Assembly: GCA_937944485.1 (NCBI GenBank)
Contig: CALDYU010000006.1
Span: 114,428 to 178,427 of the forward strand
Reading direction: 5' to 3'
DNA from: an uncultured Flavobacteriaceae bacterium
GTDB lineage: Bacteria > Bacteroidota > Bacteroidia > Flavobacteriales > Flavobacteriaceae
DNA: 64,000 nt
How positions within the stretch are numbered: position 1 is the stretch's first letter; each line of letters opens with the position of its first letter. This document shows positions 51,430-59,703 of the stretch, piece after piece. The position numbers and the translations under genes were made by a program. A model generated the notes under the pieces. The model saw nothing but the letters and a program-made list of their open reading frames with translations. It was not told where the DNA came from and ran no database searches.

Positions 51430-52512
51430 TTATTTTTTATTTAATTCTTCAATTGGGATAAAGCGTTCTTTGTAGCCAAATTTTTCAGGACCTCCCAATT
51501 CAATACCTTCAGGCGTACGCCATTGGGCATCGGCCTTCATACCCAACACAATAACTCTAGTGCCAAACTGAATAGATTCAGCCGTAATGGGTTGGGCATT
51601 TTCGGCATCTATAAGTACAATTAAATCAGGAGTAATAGCAATAGCTTCTCCATCTTTTTTTGCCAATAAAAATTCATTCTGAAAATCGAGTGTCAAATGA
51701 CTTCCTTGGTCTTTATCTAAGCCAAGAATTTCACATATCCCTTTATTCCATCTACCATCGATTTTGGTACTTACATTGCTCACTTTACCTGAAAACAATT
51801 TAATGGCATCGGCTTTATCAATCAACGCATCTACTGGATTTTTGTGATTGGCTTTAGCATCTAAAATAGCTTCCCCTAAAACCTGAGCATAACTTACAAT
51901 ATCATGTATGGCAGCTTTTTTAACCTGTTTACCACTCATGGGATAACACCCAACTGCACAGCTACCGCCCATCTGAATCGTAGTTGCCCCTACCAAAGTT
52001 TCACCCCAAACATTATTGATAGTATGGTATACATTTCTATTCCCTTTCTCATCTGCTTGCGTAATAGGTGATACTGGAATACCATGTAGTGTAAAGGTCA
52101 CCATTTCTAAACGAGGAAATGCGCGACCCATACCATCAGCATCTACTAAAGGTATTTTTTTTTGCGCCGCAACAGAAAATGGAATAACTCCGTTTAAACC
52201 TCCTGCTTCGGCTGGCATAACAGCATCAATCTTTCTACCAAGATAACTTTCCATCATTTCAAAAGCTTTCACAAACTCATCACCAGAAAACAATTTTTCA
52301 ACCAGTATCATTGGTGCGCCAAAAGCGGCAATCGGTACCACTAAGGCATCATCTTTCAACTCATCTGCAGAGATTAGTTCGACCTCTCCATAGCTTTTTA
52401 TGGCTTCTCTTGCTAAAAGTTTTCCTATATAGGGGTCGCCACCGCCTCCAGTGCCTAAAACAGTAGAACCCATGGCTATATATTCAATATCTGAGGCTGA
52501 AATTTTTCTCAT
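51430..52512 (-). CDS. DUF917 family protein (HyuA partner)
   Basis: The 360-residue protein has the DUF917 pattern: MRKISASDIEYIAMGSTVLG followed by GGGGDPYIGKLLA, and MPAEAGGLNGVIPFSVAAQ near 98, then DADGMGRAFPRLEMVTF near 120. Its ATG is 4 bases upstream of hyuA2. DUF917 proteins are commonly paired with HyuA-type proteins, but their function is not established; a role as the second subunit of a hydantoinase/oxoprolinase-like complex is plausible. Confidence 0.9.
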   Translation of the reverse strand: MRKISASDIEYIAMGSTVLGTGGGGDPYIGKLLAREAIKSYGEVELISADELKDDALVVPIAAFGAPMILVEKLFSGDEFVKAFEMMESYLGRKIDAVMPAEAGGLNGVIPFSVAAQKKIPLVDADGMGRAFPRLEMVTFTLHGIPVSPITQADEKGNRNVYHTINNVWGETLVGATTIQMGGSCAVGCYPMSGKQVKKAAIHDIVSYAQVLGEAILDAKANHKNPVDALIDKADAIKLFSGKVSNVSTKIDGRWNKGICEILGLDKDQGSHLTLDFQNEFLLAKKDGEAIAITPDLIVLIDAENAQPITAESIQFGTRVIVLGMKADAQWRTPEGIELGGPEKFGYKERFIPIEELNKK

Positions 52513-52548
52513 TCTAATCTTAAGTTTAAATGTATCAACATGTACGCT

Positions 52549-53754
52549 CTATTTCTGAATCGCCTTTGAAACAACAAAATAGATAAAGCCAGCACAAACA
52601 ATTCCGATAATATATTTTACGGGTGCTTCCATAAGTATCATTATAGCAGCACCACAGCACCAAGAAAGAATACCTATCCAGTTAAAATCAGATGATTTTT
52701 CCTTACTACGTTTTTTAGATAAAAAATAATCGGCCGCCAAAACGCCTGCGATCGGTGCTACTGTTGTTGTGAGTAGGTTGATGAAATCCATGAAGTTTTC
52801 CAAAAGGCCAATGGCTGCCAAAATAATTCCGACAACACCCACTATAATTGTGGTTTTGGCACGTGAGGTTTCTTTAAGCTTAAGTAAGCCATTGAATGCC
52901 AGTCCTGATGAATACATATTCATAACATTGGATGTCCACGTAGCTAAAACTAAGATAGCCATTGCAAAAAATGGAAATCCTAATGAGGCAAATATTTCAA
53001 CGATATCATAGGTGCCTTGGGTTATGGCAAGTAATGCTCCTACTGCCAATAAAACTAATGCTGAAGGCAATATTCCAAAAAGAGAACCTAAAACAGCATC
53101 TTTTTTTGATGCCGCAAAACGATTGTAGTCTGGCGAAATGACCACCCCTACAGATATGAAACCAATAGAAAGACCTATTGCTTGTAAAATAGACATTGTG
53201 GTTTCTGGTCTGTAGTCCAGAACATCTTGAAAATTGTGATTTTGAAATACAATATACAATGCATAAATAATTAATAAAATAATAGCGGGTACGGCTATAT
53301 AATTGAGCCATTTTAATATTCTGAAACCAAACACCGCGGTCAGCAACATAATCAACCCCCAAAATGAAGAAGATAACCAAACAGGAAGATCTATTTGTAC
53401 GGTATCTAGAATTATTTTAGAGAATGATGCTCCTGCGATATTACTTTGAATACCGAACCAACCCAGAGTCGATAGGCCAATTACTAATCCCACAATGATT
53501 CCGGCACCTTTAGCTCCAAAACTATTCGTCGCCAAAGAAACGGATGATTTTTGCTGCTCTACGGCATAAATACTAATGATGGACATCAAAAATACAACGA
53601 TAGTAAACCCTACAAAGCCCGCAAAAACTGCACTACTGAAAGATAATGAAGAAATTAATAAACTGCCTATCAATAAAGCAGGTACACTTACAATTCCTCC
53701 GAACCAAATGCTGGCTAAGCTAAACCACTTTACATTTTCTTTACTGTCTGACAT
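52549..53754 (-). CDS. NCS1-type permease (cytosine/purine/hydantoin family)
   Basis: The 401-residue protein has about 12 membrane helices and the NCS1 pattern: SIWFGGIVSVPALLIGSLLI near residue 15, NSFGAKGAGIIVGLVIGLST near 80 and NVMNMYSSGLAFNGLLKLKE near 270. NCS1 carriers import cytosine, allantoin, hydantoins, uracil or thiamine. In this operon it is the inner-membrane importer for the substrate or its breakdown product. It is 15 bases behind the dehydrogenase gene and 36 before DUF917. Confidence 0.9.
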   Translation of the reverse strand: MSDSKENVKWFSLASIWFGGIVSVPALLIGSLLISSLSFSSAVFAGFVGFTIVVFLMSIISIYAVEQQKSSVSLATNSFGAKGAGIIVGLVIGLSTLGWFGIQSNIAGASFSKIILDTVQIDLPVWLSSSFWGLIMLLTAVFGFRILKWLNYIAVPAIILLIIYALYIVFQNHNFQDVLDYRPETTMSILQAIGLSIGFISVGVVISPDYNRFAASKKDAVLGSLFGILPSALVLLAVGALLAITQGTYDIVEIFASLGFPFFAMAILVLATWTSNVMNMYSSGLAFNGLLKLKETSRAKTTIIVGVVGIILAAIGLLENFMDFINLLTTTVAPIAGVLAADYFLSKKRSKEKSSDFNWIGILSWCCGAAIMILMEAPVKYIIGIVCAGFIYFVVSKAIQK

Positions 53755-53769
53755 AATTACTTTCTTAAA

Positions 53770-54762
53770 TTAATTTTCTGTTTTAACAACTATTTTACCT
53801 TTCTGTTTGCCACTCAACATATAATTATATGCTTTAATGGTATCTTTAAATGCAAACACTTTATCCACTATGGGTTTAAGTGTTCCGTTTTCAATTCTTT
53901 CTAAAACATATTTTTTACCTTCTTCCAAAGATTCTTCGGACATGACATAATTGAACATGGAATACCCGTGAAGTGTTGTATTATTTCTCACTACATCAAG
54001 TATAGGGAAAATAGGAAATTCACCATCTAATAAACCATAAATAGCGGCGGACCCGCCAAAGGAAAGAGCAGACATGTATTGCTGATTAAAGTTGGTACTA
54101 CCTATGGGGTCAAAAACAAACTTCACCCCTTGGTCCTTTGTGATTGCTTTTAATCTTTCTAATGTATTTTCCTCTTCAGTAACAATGACAAAATCGACAC
54201 CTAATTCTAATAAAAAATCTTTCTTAAAACTTGTTCTTGTAGAGCCTATGACAACGGCTCCTGCATCTTTTGCTAATTTTAGAGCACCTTGACCAGCAGT
54301 TCCTGATGTTGCGGCGATGAATACATAATCGTCCTTAACCACTTTACCCAATTTGAATAAGGCGTAATAAGCGGTCAGGTATTGCATCCAAAAAGATGTT
54401 GCTTCTTCTATTGCATATTCATCTGGTACTTTGCTTAAGTACATTTCAGGCACGGTAGCATATTCCCCTTGTACTCCATAGTCTTGTGTATAAAATGGAA
54501 TAGCCGTTATTCTATCACCTTTTTTGAATTTTGTTACTTCTGAACCAACCTCCATAACTTCTCCAACAGCTTCGGAACCTATTCTAGAAGGAAAATTAGG
54601 TTGTGTATAATGCATGCCATTTATAAAGAGAATATCTGCTTGATTTAAAGCAAACGCCTCTACCTTAAAAAGCACTTCTTTCCCCTGAGGCTTGTTCACA
54701 GGCACTTCATCAAACTGCAATACTTCAGGCCCACCTATGCTATGAAATCTTAATATCTTCAC
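53770..54762 (-). CDS. Quinone oxidoreductase-like MDR-family dehydrogenase
   Basis: The 330-residue protein is a medium-chain dehydrogenase/reductase without structural zinc cysteines: MKILRFHSIGGPEVLQFDEV at the start, SRIGSEAVGEVMEVGSEVTK near 60, VFIAATSGTAGQGALKLAKD (NADPH site) near 150 and FDPIGSTNFNQQY near 225. It probably reduces a quinone or enone. The start is GTG, in a GTGA overlap with the cupin stop. Its role in the degradation of the hydantoin-like substrate is not clear. Confidence 0.88.
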   Translation of the reverse strand: MKILRFHSIGGPEVLQFDEVPVNKPQGKEVLFKVEAFALNQADILFINGMHYTQPNFPSRIGSEAVGEVMEVGSEVTKFKKGDRITAIPFYTQDYGVQGEYATVPEMYLSKVPDEYAIEEATSFWMQYLTAYYALFKLGKVVKDDYVFIAATSGTAGQGALKLAKDAGAVVIGSTRTSFKKDFLLELGVDFVIVTEEENTLERLKAITKDQGVKFVFDPIGSTNFNQQYMSALSFGGSAAIYGLLDGEFPIFPILDVVRNNTTLHGYSMFNYVMSEESLEEGKKYVLERIENGTLKPIVDKVFAFKDTIKAYNYMLSGKQKGKIVVKTEN

Positions 54763-55085
54763 TGGCTTTGATTTAATACATAGATAATCTTAGTATCTTC
54801 TAAAACATTACCTGCCTGGGCTTCACCAGCATTGATGTATACCACATTTCCCTTTTCTAATTTACCAATAGAATGCCCTTCTTCACTTAACATTTCTATA
54901 CAACCTTCGATGATAATTGAAATTTCATGACTGGGATGTTTGGTAAATCCTTTTTCGGGTATTCGAGTTCCTTTTTTTAGGAATACCGTCCCAAATTGAA
55001 TATCTAGCCCTTCTTTTTTTATATGCAGAATGGATTTATTATAATGCTCAAATGGTTTCGGGTATGATATTTTCTTTATTTCCAT
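54759..55085 (-). CDS. Small cupin-fold protein
   Basis: The 108-residue protein has a cupin beta-barrel: FGTVFLKKGTRIPEKGFTKH, PSHEISIIIEGCIEMLSEEG (two metal-type motifs with H and E) and KLEKGNVVYINAGEAQAGNV. It could be a metal-binding isomerase or a ring-opening accessory enzyme; the function is unknown. It is coupled to the racemase (1-base overlap of stop and start) and to the dehydrogenase (4-base overlap). Confidence 0.85.
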   Translation of the reverse strand: MEIKKISYPKPFEHYNKSILHIKKEGLDIQFGTVFLKKGTRIPEKGFTKHPSHEISIIIEGCIEMLSEEGHSIGKLEKGNVVYINAGEAQAGNVLEDTKIIYVLNQSQ

Positions 55086-55882
55086 TAGCTAACTATGATT
55101 CTATTACCAAATTGATAATCTTCAGAAAATAATCCGAACCTCCCTACATCCTCTATAGGAGGTGCTTCAGAACTCCATTTTCTAGAAGGTTTCCATCCAA
55201 AATCATTTTTAAGGATTGCCGCTTGTTCTGCTTGTTTTAAGGCTGCAATGGATGGATCGATGACTGGTATATTGAACTTGTTTTGAATTTTCTCAAAAAA
55301 ACCAAACTCTAATGTACATCCAAGTATTATTGCTTCAGCATAATCCTCTTCTATAGCTAAGCGCGAGGCTTCCATGAGCTTTTCTTCTGTTAGTTTATGG
55401 TCTTTTTGAAACTCAGGCACGGTCATACAAACATCTCTAAATGAGGCCAAGTGCTCCGCATAACCATATTCTTTTATGGTACTGTGCATTTCATGTTCCC
55501 ATTTTTTCTGTCCGATAATTACAGAAAATGAGTTTGCTAATTTTAAAGCAATTTCTATTGAAGAATGACAAGGTGCTACGACTACCATTTCTCCCGAAAT
55601 TTCTCTGGCCTCCAGTAGAAATGGATCATAAAAACAACCTATTACCAATGCATCAAAACCTTCTTTTGATGCTTGGCGCGTTGCTTTAATTAAATCAGAG
55701 GCAATCAGCGCATTATACGTTCTGTATTCCAAATTATCCATTTGCCCTAATGAAGAAGAAAGTGATGTAACGTGTACTTCGCTAGTTGAAAATTTATTTT
55801 CCTTAATCATCTCGGCGAAAAATGCATCATATGTGTCAAATCCAACAGGATTCAGGTACATTATTTTCTGTTTCGTTTCCAT
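55085..55882 (-). CDS. Aspartate/glutamate/hydantoin racemase family protein
   Basis: The 265-residue protein has the two catalytic cysteines of the family: Cys in VIGCFYDPFLLEAREIS near residue 78 and Cys in AIILGCTLEFGFFEKI near 190. The fold is that of the Asp/Glu racemase superfamily (hydantoin racemase, allantoin racemase, maleate isomerase). In the operon it presumably converts one enantiomer of the cyclic substrate or its amino-acid product to the other for HyuA/HyuB. The exact substrate is open. The C-terminal tail of about 40 residues is longer than in the shortest members. Confidence 0.88.
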   Translation of the reverse strand: METKQKIMYLNPVGFDTYDAFFAEMIKENKFSTSEVHVTSLSSSLGQMDNLEYRTYNALIASDLIKATRQASKEGFDALVIGCFYDPFLLEAREISGEMVVVAPCHSSIEIALKLANSFSVIIGQKKWEHEMHSTIKEYGYAEHLASFRDVCMTVPEFQKDHKLTEEKLMEASRLAIEEDYAEAIILGCTLEFGFFEKIQNKFNIPVIDPSIAALKQAEQAAILKNDFGWKPSRKWSSEAPPIEDVGRFGLFSEDYQFGNRIIVS

Positions 55883-55884
55883 AA

Positions 55885-57546
55885 CTATACGTTGTAGAAT
55901 TTTTTTGCTTCGTTTTTAGTAATATATCCGTTTTTTACATCCAACTGAACTTGATCTTTTGGTCTATTTTTAGGGTTTCCGTAACCTCCACCGGTGGCTG
56001 TGACACAACGTACAACATCACCTTTTTCTAATTCGATATTGGTACCTAGACTATGTCTTTCTTGCGAACCGTCTTTTCTAATTATCATGAAATAGTTATT
56101 GGAACCGTCATGACCTCCGTTCATACCCCAGGTCTTTGTTTTCTCTCCTAAAAACGCACCAGTAACAAAAGCACCATCTGAAATGATTTTATAATCCACA
56201 TATTGCCCGTTTCCACCTTGATATTCGCCATAACCACCACCCTCATTATGAAAAGCATACTGTTCTACTTCTATGCCGTAACGCATTTCTCGAATTTCTA
56301 TGGGAATATTATAAGATTCTCCACTACCACAGGAAAGCTGCCCTCTATTACCATCATGGGTTGCAGATGCTCCCCAACCACCTGCCAAGGGTTCGGCTTG
56401 TATATAAAATTGATTGGTGTCCGGATGCATACCAGATATAAAAGTTGCACACACTGAACGAAGATGCCCCGCCGGCAGTTTATCAGGAATCATTGGTGCT
56501 AAAATTTTCCAAACTAAATCTATAGCTGTTATCAAAACCTCATAATAAACCGAAACGGCTGAAGGGGTCTCAGCACTTACTATAGTACCGGGTTCGCAAA
56601 GTACTGTCATCGGTCTGAATGCGCCTCCATTAGCATCCATTCTTGGGGTAGTAATCGCCTTAAAAAGACTTCGACATCCCGTTACCAATCCGCTATACGA
56701 TAAATTGGTTGCGCCTTTTACCTGAGGATGAGAACCGTTAAAATCTGCTATAAATTCGGTATCGGTTACCGTTATTTTTGCTTTGATGGGAAAAGGGCCT
56801 TCTCCAAACCCATTGTCTTCAATTTCAGCTGTTCCTTCATAAGTACCATTCGGTATTTCCTTTAGTGCTTCAATACACATGCGTTCACCATATTCTAGAA
56901 AATCAACAGTTGCCGTTTTAAAGGTATTTAAACCGTATTTCTCAATAATGGCACATACTCTATTTGCACCTACTTCGGCGGCAGCTATACCCGCAAATAA
57001 GTCCCCTAAAGTACTATCAGGCAGTCTTACATTTGCCCTTATAATATCAATAATCGCTGTATTTAATACTCCCTCCGATTTTATTTTTATAAAAGGAAAA
57101 TGCAGTCCCTCTTGATATATTTCAGTAGATACTGTAGAAACTGAACCAGGAAAGGTACCACCCAACTCTGTCCAGTGTGCTTTATTTACAGTAAAAGCTA
57201 CTAATTCGTTTTGATAAAAAACAGGATAAATCACAGAGACATCTGATAAATGTGTTCCTCCACCAGCATAAGGTGTATTCGCAATAATTACATCACCCTG
57301 TTTTAAAGTATTATCACCTTCGTATTTTTTAAGCGTATCACGCACTACCGAATCTAAAGCAGCTAAAAAGGCAGTAACTCCATTGCCTTGCGCCAACAAT
57401 TCTCCTTTGGCATCTGTAATTCCAACAGCGTAATCCAGCGATTCGTAGATTATAGGACTCATACTTGTACGCTGTAGCGTTTGAAACATCTCATCACCTG
57501 CGGCTACCAAAGCATCTTGAATAATTTCTAAAGTAAATTTTTCCAT
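55885..57546 (-). CDS. Hydantoinase B / oxoprolinase B-type subunit (HyuB)
   Basis: The 553-residue protein matches the HyuB family: MEKFTLEIIQDALVAAGDEM at the start, DVIIANTPYAGGGTHLSDVS near 95, HWTELGGTFPGSVS near 135 and GTYEGTAEIEDNGFGEGPFP near 240; GGYGEYQGGNGQYVDYKI near 430 and VRCVTATGGGYGNPKNRPKD close the family pattern. HyuB forms a complex with HyuA that hydrolyses hydantoins or 5-oxoproline with ATP. The start is 3 bases downstream of the hyuA stop. Confidence 0.92.
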   Translation of the reverse strand: MEKFTLEIIQDALVAAGDEMFQTLQRTSMSPIIYESLDYAVGITDAKGELLAQGNGVTAFLAALDSVVRDTLKKYEGDNTLKQGDVIIANTPYAGGGTHLSDVSVIYPVFYQNELVAFTVNKAHWTELGGTFPGSVSTVSTEIYQEGLHFPFIKIKSEGVLNTAIIDIIRANVRLPDSTLGDLFAGIAAAEVGANRVCAIIEKYGLNTFKTATVDFLEYGERMCIEALKEIPNGTYEGTAEIEDNGFGEGPFPIKAKITVTDTEFIADFNGSHPQVKGATNLSYSGLVTGCRSLFKAITTPRMDANGGAFRPMTVLCEPGTIVSAETPSAVSVYYEVLITAIDLVWKILAPMIPDKLPAGHLRSVCATFISGMHPDTNQFYIQAEPLAGGWGASATHDGNRGQLSCGSGESYNIPIEIREMRYGIEVEQYAFHNEGGGYGEYQGGNGQYVDYKIISDGAFVTGAFLGEKTKTWGMNGGHDGSNNYFMIIRKDGSQERHSLGTNIELEKGDVVRCVTATGGGYGNPKNRPKDQVQLDVKNGYITKNEAKKFYNV

Positions 57547-57548
57547 CG

Positions 57549-59609
57549 CTAATTAATAGAGGTTAGTATTAAGTTTCCGTATTCATCGACATATACCTTG
57601 TGATTTGGAGTAACTACTGTTGTCGTAGCATTCTCTGCTATGATAGCAGGACCTTTAAAAGTCATATTGGGTTCTAGCAAGTGGCGGTGGTAAAAAGAAG
57701 TTTGGTGTTTTCCCAAATCATCATAGTCAACTTCCCGTACATCAAAAATGGCATCCGCTATCTTTTTCCCTGAATTTTTGGTTTTAGGAAAATCTGGTTT
57801 ATCAACTTCAACTTCAGCTACCAAATGATAGTTTACCAATTCAACTGGCGCATCTAACTCAAATGTAAATTGCCTTTTATGTTCACGATGAAACTGCGTA
57901 ATTATATCTTTAATAAAGTGAACTCCAGTTATAGCTTCTAATTTAACTTTCACATAGTGTTCTTGTCCCATATAACGTAAATCACCATAGTAGGTAAAAG
58001 TAACTTGCTCTTTTTTATAATTATCGACCTTAAAATTAGTTAGCGCTTCATTTTTCATATCATCAAAATTCGTAACGAGCACCTTACTAGAGGCTTCAGA
58101 TAAAGTGATGACACTTGTTCTAATATAGTCTCTTCGAATATCGGACATCAACATACCAAATGCAGAGAAAACTCCAGCGTTTTGCGGCACAATGAGTTCT
58201 TTAACCTGTAATTCTCTAGCAAGATCAGCACCATGCATTGCCCCTCCGCCGCCAATCACCATCATGGTAAAATCTCTAGGATCATGACCCTTATTAACTG
58301 AAATAAGTTTTAAAGCGTTAATCATATTTGCATTTGCAATACGCAAAACGCCTTTAGCAATATCTTCTTTACTTCCATTTAATTCTTTGCAAAGAGAAAA
58401 TGATGCTTTTTCAATACTCTTTAAATCTGGTTTGACAGCACCCCCCAAAAAATAATCAGGATGAATTCTACCCGTAATAATATTCGCATCGGTAGTAGTT
58501 AAATTTTTTCCTCCTCGACCATAAGCGGCTGGTCCGGGCATAGCACCAGCACTCTTAGGGCCAACATGCATTTTGCCTCCTTTATCAACCCAAGCTATAC
58601 TGCCACCGCCATTTCCAATCTCTACAATTTCTATAACCGGTGTTTGTATTGGGTAACCTGCTTCAGTTCTTGAGTGCTCAATTTTGTAATTGGTAGTAAT
58701 CTTTACTTGTCCGTTTTCCACCAAGGCACATTTAGCTGTGGTGCCCCCAATATCTAGAACAATTAAATCTTTTTTATCTAGCACCTTTCCTAATGCGATA
58801 GCTCCAAAAACACCGCTTGCAGGGCCAGACTCTACCATAGTTATTGGATTGCCCTTAACATCATTTAGTGTAGTAATGCCACCATTAGATTGCATGATAT
58901 AAGGTGCCTCTTTTAATCCTCTGGTTTTAAGCTTTTTTTGTAAATTATTTAAATATTTCTTAGCAATGGGGAGTACATAAGCGGATAGTACAGTAGAACT
59001 CGTACGTTCGTATTCTCGCCATTCTCGTGTAACTTCATACGAGGAAATTACTTCGATACCGGTATTGAGATTAGCGATTTCTTTTACTAGAGCAATCTCA
59101 TGTTCGGGGTTTATATAGGCATGTAGAAGACAAATAGCAATCGCCTCAACCTTTTCCTCTTCGCAGGTCTTAATGATTGATTTTAAGGTGCTTGTATTAA
59201 GATTCTTTAAAACTTCCCCCTTGTAACTCATACGCTCTTCTACCTCAAACCGAAGAAAACGAGGAACAAAAGGCGCTTGTTTTACAAAATTAAAATTGAA
59301 TAAATCTGGTCTATTGCATCGGGCGATTTCAAGTACATCCCTAAAACCTTTTGTTGTAATTAATGCGGTTTTAGCTCCTTTTCTTTCCGTAAGGGCATTG
59401 ATGACCACAGTAGTACCGTGGGCAAAAAACTCAATTTCCTTTAAGTTGATAGCCGCCTTTTCAATGGTATTTAGTATACCTTCCTCAAAATTAGACGGTG
59501 TGGTATCTGATTTTCCAACTTTCACACCGATAGGTTTACCTGTCTTTTTGTCAAACTCGAGACAAACCAAATCTGTAAAAGTCCCCCCTATGTCTGTAGC
59601 AACCCTCAT
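57549..59609 (-). CDS. Hydantoinase A / oxoprolinase A-type subunit (HyuA), full length
   Basis: Starting at ATG 59609 (MRVATDIGGTFTDLVCLEFD) the protein has 686 residues with the usual N-terminal ASKHA motif. Further motifs are FFAHGTTVVINALTERKGAK near 65, LVKEIANLNTGIEVISSYEV, LDIGGTTAKCALVENGQVKI near 280 and VIGGGGAMHGADLARELQVK near 460. An upstream ATG at 59639 adds 10 residues that do not fit the family start. It pairs with HyuB. This first HyuA/HyuB pair and a second, shorter HyuA with DUF917 give two related ring-opening systems in one operon. Confidence 0.92.
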   Translation of the reverse strand: MRVATDIGGTFTDLVCLEFDKKTGKPIGVKVGKSDTTPSNFEEGILNTIEKAAINLKEIEFFAHGTTVVINALTERKGAKTALITTKGFRDVLEIARCNRPDLFNFNFVKQAPFVPRFLRFEVEERMSYKGEVLKNLNTSTLKSIIKTCEEEKVEAIAICLLHAYINPEHEIALVKEIANLNTGIEVISSYEVTREWREYERTSSTVLSAYVLPIAKKYLNNLQKKLKTRGLKEAPYIMQSNGGITTLNDVKGNPITMVESGPASGVFGAIALGKVLDKKDLIVLDIGGTTAKCALVENGQVKITTNYKIEHSRTEAGYPIQTPVIEIVEIGNGGGSIAWVDKGGKMHVGPKSAGAMPGPAAYGRGGKNLTTTDANIITGRIHPDYFLGGAVKPDLKSIEKASFSLCKELNGSKEDIAKGVLRIANANMINALKLISVNKGHDPRDFTMMVIGGGGAMHGADLARELQVKELIVPQNAGVFSAFGMLMSDIRRDYIRTSVITLSEASSKVLVTNFDDMKNEALTNFKVDNYKKEQVTFTYYGDLRYMGQEHYVKVKLEAITGVHFIKDIITQFHREHKRQFTFELDAPVELVNYHLVAEVEVDKPDFPKTKNSGKKIADAIFDVREVDYDDLGKHQTSFYHRHLLEPNMTFKGPAIIAENATTTVVTPNHKVYVDEYGNLILTSIN

Positions 59610-59703
59610 AAAATATTTTTTTAGGAAAAAGAAAGCCACTAGAATTTTAGCGGCCTTCTATGACTAACTCACTTAAACTTAAATTCTTAAAATATCCTTT
59701 CGA

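Noticed and set aside
52549..53754. Cytosine permease codB
   Set aside because: The family fits, but no cytosine deaminase is near and the operon context points to another substrate, so no gene symbol is given.
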